From: Candidatus Melainabacteria bacterium GWA2_34_9
Lineage (GTDB): Bacteria; Cyanobacteriota; Vampirovibrionia; Gastranaerophilales; UBA9971
DNA length: 9,791 nucleotides
Assembly: GCA_001784535.1 (NCBI GenBank)
Contig: MFRJ01000061.1
Location: forward strand, 5,505-15,295
Direction: 5' to 3'
The notes under the pieces were generated by a model. That model was not told the DNA's origin and did no database searches. It saw only the letters and a list, made by a program, of their open reading frames with translations. Both the position numbers and the translations under genes were made by a program. Shown here in pieces: positions 6,401 to 9,791 of this stretch (the first letter of the stretch is position 1; every line of letters begins with the position of its first letter).

Positions 6401-8977
6401 ATGCCAAAGGCTTTTGCCAAAAAAATTGAGATACAGAATAAAATTAAAATAAAAGCTGCTGTTTCAAGCATAAATGACTTGAATTTGCAGAAAAAAGCTT
6501 TTATGTCTTTGGTTGCATCAAAAGTATTGAGTGATTATCTAAAAGAGAATCAAATAACAATAGTTTCAGAAAATAACAGCCTTTCTGGTTTGTTATTGCT
6601 TAAAGATTTCGATATAGCAAATATAACAGTAGAAAATAATATTAAAATAGCAGTCAGGGCTTTTGTTGGCGATGATTATCCGCAAATGTGCATCCCGAGA
6701 AGCCATTTTTTAAATAATATTTTGGCAGATATATATGTAGGAGTGCGTTTAGAAACGACACTGGAAAATGCAGAATTTGTAGGGTTTATAGAAGTTGATC
6801 AAATAAACAGGCAGGCAGGTAATGATAAATATGTATCTGTTGATGTTAATCATTTAAAATCAATAGATACAATTAATCAGGCAATTAATTCATCAAGCAG
6901 ACGTAAAAATTCTCATTTGGCATTAGATCATGAAAAGGCAAGAGAATTATTTTTTCAATATATAGAAAGTAGAATAGCTTCTTCGGATAAAGAATTTTTG
7001 GCAAGGCATATTTCTTCATGTACACAGTGCAGTGAGGAATTTAATCATATTATTGAGCTTGATAATATGATTAAAGCTGTCGGACACAAGTTTAATTTTG
7101 AAGAAAATAATAATGAAGATTATACATTAAGACTTTTTGCAGGCGATCCAAGTTTGGTTGGACAGGAAGTTGAAATCAATATTGAAGAAGAAAATATTAA
7201 TAATATCGATAGTAGTGAAAAAAATATAAATCAGGCAACATCAAGGCAGAAAAAGAAAAAACATATTTCAGGAAGAAGGATTGGAAGGGTTATAAGCGCG
7301 ACAGGCAAGTTAGCTTTATTAAGCGGAGCAGTTTTAGGTGGTGGTCAGCTTGTTTCAGCATTGCAAGTGGCAAATATTTCAGGTTTGGTTGGCAGTGCAG
7401 CTTTCGCGATGGCAGCATCTTCGGCGAAAGGAATTTCAGAAAGTTTATCGTCGGTATCAGAACATTTTAATGAGATGGCTTTATCAGGCGGAAACGGATC
7501 TATTAATCATGATGATGAGAAATTTAACAATCACGATATGAGTTTCGGCGAATTAGATAATGAAGTCGCCGGTAATTTTGAATTAAATTCTGAAGAAGAG
7601 GAAAATATTAAAGATTTTGATTCTCATGAAGAAACTAATTTATTAGATAATGAAGTCGCTAGTAATTTTGAATTAAATTCTGAAGAGGAAAATATTAAAG
7701 ATTTTTGTTCTCATGAAGAAGCTAATTTATTAGATAATGAAGTCGCCGGTAATTTCGAATTAAATTCTGAAGAGGAAAATATTAAAGATTTTGATTCTCA
7801 TGAAGAAACTAATTTATTAGATAATGAAGTCGCTAGTAATTTTGAATTAAATTCTGAAGAAGAAAATATTAAAGATTTTGATTCTCATGAAGAAACTAAT
7901 TTATTAGATAATGAAGTCGCCGGTAATTTTGAATTAAATTCTGAAGAAGAAAATATACAAGATTTTGATTCTCATGAAGAAGTTAATTTATTAAATAATG
8001 AAATCCCTGGTAATGTGGATTTGACAGGAGAAATGTTAGCAGAAGTAGAGCCTCTGGTTGAATTGAATGAACTTGTTCCAAATGAGCATATAAGTGAAGA
8101 AATAAAAGAAAATCTTCCAGACATGCAAAGCAGTTCTATAGATTTAAGCACTAGTATTACAGAAGAATCTATATTAGAAAATAATAATGAAGAATCGATA
8201 TCCGGGGATGAACAGGAAGTTGCTTCCCTGCATCAGGAAACACAAGAAGTTCCGCATAAAGATTATAGTGAAGAAACATTTTTACCGGAGAAAGAGAAAG
8301 ATTTAGATAACGCTTTTGATGATATTGCTATTGAATACAATATAGATGATATTTTATCTTCTTTTGATAATGTTGAAGTTGTTGATTCTACTAATGACTT
8401 TTTTGATTTTGACAATTCGGAAAACGTATCGACACAGGACGATATAAAATCGGATAAAGAACAAACAGCAGATCTTATCGGTGAAATATATGACGACCAA
8501 AAAGAAGTTGCTGCAGAACACAAAGTTAGTCCTGCTTCTAAAAAGTCACAAGAAAAATCTTATGATTTTGATGATGATTTTGATGATGAGGAAGAGCAAG
8601 ATCAAACTGCTTTAAGAAAAGAGAAAATGCGTTCGCTGGATTTAAAAGTAGCATCAGGCTTAGTCGCAGCGGGTATTGCAGTTACTGTTGCAGTTGCTTT
8701 ATGGATAAATAATAAAACATTAACGAATCAAAATTTACCTTTTGTAAATCCTCAACCTGTTAATCAAATGGGAGTTTTACCAAATCCGGATCCTACAGGT
8801 ACGAATAATCAGAATTCAAATATAGCAATGCCACCGGCTAATCCATCAGGGCAATCTACACCGGATAGAACCAAAAAACCTTTACATTCAGGCACGAAGC
8901 AGGTTAAACCAAAAGATATACCACCGCCTAGTAAAGATTTAAGTGCTGTTCTTGCTGAAGCTTTCACAAGAAGTTGA
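6401..8977 (+). CDS. Putative membrane-anchored anti-sigma factor (DUF1822-like N-terminus, zinc motif, acidic repeats, one TM helix; C-terminus probably truncated)
   Basis: This 858-residue protein is not recognised as a whole. Residues about 30-135 resemble the cyanobacterial DUF1822 pattern (hydrophobic helix, LLLLKDFDIANI, then IYVGVRLETT and EFVGFIEV). Residues 173-225 resemble zinc-finger anti-sigma domains, with H203, C207 and C210 forming the Hx3Cx2C signature. A basic patch (283-296, KKKKH) precedes a Gly/Ala-rich hydrophobic stretch (303-345). The next 400 residues are highly acidic and Asn/Ser-rich, with five tandem repeats at 385-530. Residues 750-769 are a clear transmembrane helix, preceded by a DDDFDDEEEQ acidic cluster and followed by a Pro/Asn-rich tail. 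The expected topology is a cytosolic N-terminus and an exported C-terminus. The adjacent downstream sigma-like gene supports the anti-sigma reading, which remains inference. ATG at 6401 is the first possible start: the frame meets a stop at 6371. Its ribosome site is weak. The end at 8977 is probably premature (see 8943-9083). Confidence 0.7.
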   Translation: MPKAFAKKIEIQNKIKIKAAVSSINDLNLQKKAFMSLVASKVLSDYLKENQITIVSENNSLSGLLLLKDFDIANITVENNIKIAVRAFVGDDYPQMCIPRSHFLNNILADIYVGVRLETTLENAEFVGFIEVDQINRQAGNDKYVSVDVNHLKSIDTINQAINSSSRRKNSHLALDHEKARELFFQYIESRIASSDKEFLARHISSCTQCSEEFNHIIELDNMIKAVGHKFNFEENNNEDYTLRLFAGDPSLVGQEVEINIEEENINNIDSSEKNINQATSRQKKKKHISGRRIGRVISATGKLALLSGAVLGGGQLVSALQVANISGLVGSAAFAMAASSAKGISESLSSVSEHFNEMALSGGNGSINHDDEKFNNHDMSFGELDNEVAGNFELNSEEEENIKDFDSHEETNLLDNEVASNFELNSEEENIKDFCSHEEANLLDNEVAGNFELNSEEENIKDFDSHEETNLLDNEVASNFELNSEEENIKDFDSHEETNLLDNEVAGNFELNSEEENIQDFDSHEEVNLLNNEIPGNVDLTGEMLAEVEPLVELNELVPNEHISEEIKENLPDMQSSSIDLSTSITEESILENNNEESISGDEQEVASLHQETQEVPHKDYSEETFLPEKEKDLDNAFDDIAIEYNIDDILSSFDNVEVVDSTNDFFDFDNSENVSTQDDIKSDKEQTADLIGEIYDDQKEVAAEHKVSPASKKSQEKSYDFDDDFDDEEEQDQTALRKEKMRSLDLKVASGLVAAGIAVTVAVALWINNKTLTNQNLPFVNPQPVNQMGVLPNPDPTGTNNQNSNIAMPPANPSGQSTPDRTKKPLHSGTKQVKPKDIPPPSKDLSAVLAEAFTRS
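7553..7990 (+). repeat. Five in-frame tandem repeats, 87 bp unit (first copy 90 bp), acidic 29-residue unit
   Basis: Units start at 7553 (90 bp, one extra Glu codon), 7643, 7730, 7817 and 7904. The unit begins LDNEVAGNFELNSEEENIKD and ends DFDSHEETNL. Copies alternate G/S at the seventh residue (G, S, G, S, G), suggesting a two-unit (174 bp) duplication. Copy 2 carries a Cys in place of Asp and an Ala in place of Thr. Identity is high at the DNA level, so the expansion looks recent. A degenerate sixth copy begins at 7991 (LNNEIPGNVDL) and fades by about 8023. Confidence 0.95.
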
Positions 8978-9083
8978 TAAAATTTGTTTAGAGACCTATA
9001 AGACAACTATTCAGTTTACTAAACTTCCAAAAATTAATGTAAATAGAGATAAAATAAAAGCTAACCTGATTATCAGTTTTTAA
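8943..9083 (+). pseudogene. Out-of-frame remnant of the anti-sigma protein's C-terminal domain
   Basis: The frame offset +1 from the preceding gene is open from 8943 to the TAA at 9081-9083, spanning the TGA at 8977. It reads LSQEVDKICLETYKTTIQFT (from 8961), followed by KLPKINVNRDKIKANLIISF. The amphipathic pattern, sensible codon use and a strand-like ending (NLIISF) look protein-coding and resemble the last helix and strand of TonB-C-like periplasmic domains. There is no independent start with a ribosome site, so it is best read as the displaced end of the upstream gene, produced by a small frameshift or by an internal deletion whose length is not a multiple of three. A sequencing error or programmed frameshifting is possible; I see no obvious slippery sequence. 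Confidence 0.5.
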
Positions 9084-9108
9084 TTAAAAAATTAGAGAAA
9101 CAAAAAAT

Positions 9109-9663
9109 ATGAATATTACACAGGAACAAAAAGAATTTATAGAAAATATTATTAAAGAATGTCCGGGTTACAAAGGACATGAGTATTTGCTTGATGAATT
9201 TTGCAATGAAGTTATCAGGCGTGCGTACAGCCTTGTTTCTAAACAAAGTGAACTTAATACTATTAAAGTTTACATAAAAAGAATAGCAAATACCGCAATA
9301 ATAGATGTAATAAAAAATTCAATAAACCAACCTTGTTCTTATAAAGATAATGGAGAGCAGGAACCTTTAAATATAGGTTATGAATTTGATGAAAATGGTG
9401 ATATTGCGTTAAATTATGATATTTCTTTTGAGGAAGTGTCAGAGAAGCAGGTCAGTTTGTCTGAAAGTCAGATAAACCAGATTAAAGAGATTATTTGCAA
9501 TATTGATGAAAATAATAATTCAGGTTTTCACAAAAATATATTTAAATTAAGGTACATAAAAGGTCTTAATAATAATGAGATTGCTGAAACACTCGAAATT
9601 AACGAACCTGAAGTTGATAAGAAGCTTTTATTTATGCTTAATAAGGTTGGAAAAGAAATATAA
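9109..9663 (+). CDS. Small divergent sigma-70 family (ECF-like) sigma factor
   Basis: This 184-residue protein has an ECF-sigma layout. Residues 10-70 are helical; TIKVYIKRIANTAIIDVIKN (51-70) matches the region 2.4 pattern (yLyrIarNtaiDylrk). An acidic linker (80-120) follows. Residues 141-182 match region 4: NIFKLRYIKGLNNNEIAETL then EINEPEVDKKLLFMLNKVGK, a helix-turn-helix with the typical 'lry.eGls..EIAe.L' core. It would direct RNA polymerase to a small set of promoters, presumably under control of the membrane protein encoded upstream. The gene starts 25 nt after the remnant frame ending at 9083. ATG start, with only a weak purine stretch (AGAGAAA, about 9094-9100) before it. Region 2 is poorly conserved, so promoter specificity cannot be predicted. 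A sigma-like transcription regulator without full sigma activity is the main alternative. Confidence 0.75.
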   Translation: MNITQEQKEFIENIIKECPGYKGHEYLLDEFCNEVIRRAYSLVSKQSELNTIKVYIKRIANTAIIDVIKNSINQPCSYKDNGEQEPLNIGYEFDENGDIALNYDISFEEVSEKQVSLSESQINQIKEIICNIDENNNSGFHKNIFKLRYIKGLNNNEIAETLEINEPEVDKKLLFMLNKVGKEI

Positions 9664-9666
9664 GAA

Positions 9667-9791
9667 ATGAAATCTTTTATTTCATTAATTTTTTTATTAA
9701 TTTTCTCTTTCATTATTTCACCTGCAGTCTTTGCCCAGGAGGCAACGGATGACTGGGGAGGTTTAATGAAGGATTATAGCGGTGCTGAATT
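9667..9791 (+). CDS. Secreted protein of unknown function (5' fragment, cut by window end)
   Basis: An ATG 3 nt after the sigma-gene stop opens a frame that runs to the window edge (41 residues plus two bases). Residues 1-23 are a textbook signal peptide: Lys2, a long hydrophobic core (FISLIFLLIFSFII), then SPAVFA with likely cleavage after Ala23 (VFA, followed by QEATDD). The visible mature part (DDWGGLMKDYSGAE) is not recognised. No good ribosome site is visible, but the tight spacing suggests translation coupled to the sigma gene. Its place makes it a candidate member or target of the sigma/anti-sigma pathway. Confidence 0.8.
   Translation, partial: MKSFISLIFLLIFSFIISPAVFAQEATDDWGGLMKDYSGAE

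Noticed and set aside
7553..7990. CRISPR-like array
   Set aside because: The repeats are 87 bp, directly abutting with no spacers, and in frame within a protein.
8263..8523. 86-residue minus-strand Ser-rich frame
   Set aside because: It is the antisense of the acidic repeat-like region of the anti-sigma gene and has no start signal.
9528..9713. 61-residue minus-strand frame across the sigma gene end
   Set aside because: It is antisense to both the sigma region 4 and the signal peptide coding sequences, which are clearly genuine.

Overview
The window is AT-rich and gene-dense, with strong Shine-Dalgarno sequences and several non-ATG starts. It reads as bacterial chromosome and shows no phage, IS or plasmid signature. 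Three things together suggest a non-photosynthetic cyanobacterial relative (Melainabacteria/Vampirovibrionia, such as Gastranaerophilales): a DUF1822-like domain joined to an anti-sigma zinc motif, an adjacent divergent sigma factor, and a split ferredoxin-rich glutamate synthase. This placement is inference from protein style and carries moderate confidence at best.

Left part, all on the minus strand. Positions 1-815 hold the 5' portion of a GAF-domain gene that runs off the window just as an HD-GYP-type domain begins. It starts at TTG behind a strong ribosome binding site. An AT-rich gap (816-998) with a long imperfect inverted repeat separates it from a three-gene glutamate synthase (GOGAT) operon, transcribed from about 6136 to 999. 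In transcription order the genes are a class II glutamine amidotransferase subunit, an FMN/Fe-S synthase subunit with an N-terminal two-cluster ferredoxin domain, and a large fusion of a GXGXG domain, a GltD-type FAD/NAD(P)H oxidoreductase and a C-terminal ferredoxin domain. Together they would make two glutamates from glutamine plus 2-oxoglutarate. The first two genes overlap by 13 nt and the third follows after 18 nt.

Right part, plus strand, diverging from the GOGAT operon across a 264-nt intergenic region. A long membrane-anchored, putative anti-sigma protein (6401-8977) has an N-terminal DUF1822-like region, an Hx3Cx2C zinc motif, a Gly/Ala-rich hydrophobic stretch, a very acidic middle with five near-identical 87-90 bp tandem repeats, one clear transmembrane helix and a Pro-rich tail. 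Its reading frame stops at 8977, but another frame stays open to 9083 and encodes what looks like the lost end of its C-terminal domain, so the gene is probably frameshifted or internally deleted. A small ECF-like sigma factor (9109-9663) follows. Three bases after it begins a secreted protein with a clean signal peptide, cut by the window end.

The right-hand genes look like a trans-envelope signalling cassette: a membrane anti-sigma, its sigma, and an exported protein. The main open questions are the effect of the broken C-terminus and of the expanding acidic repeat on this cassette.
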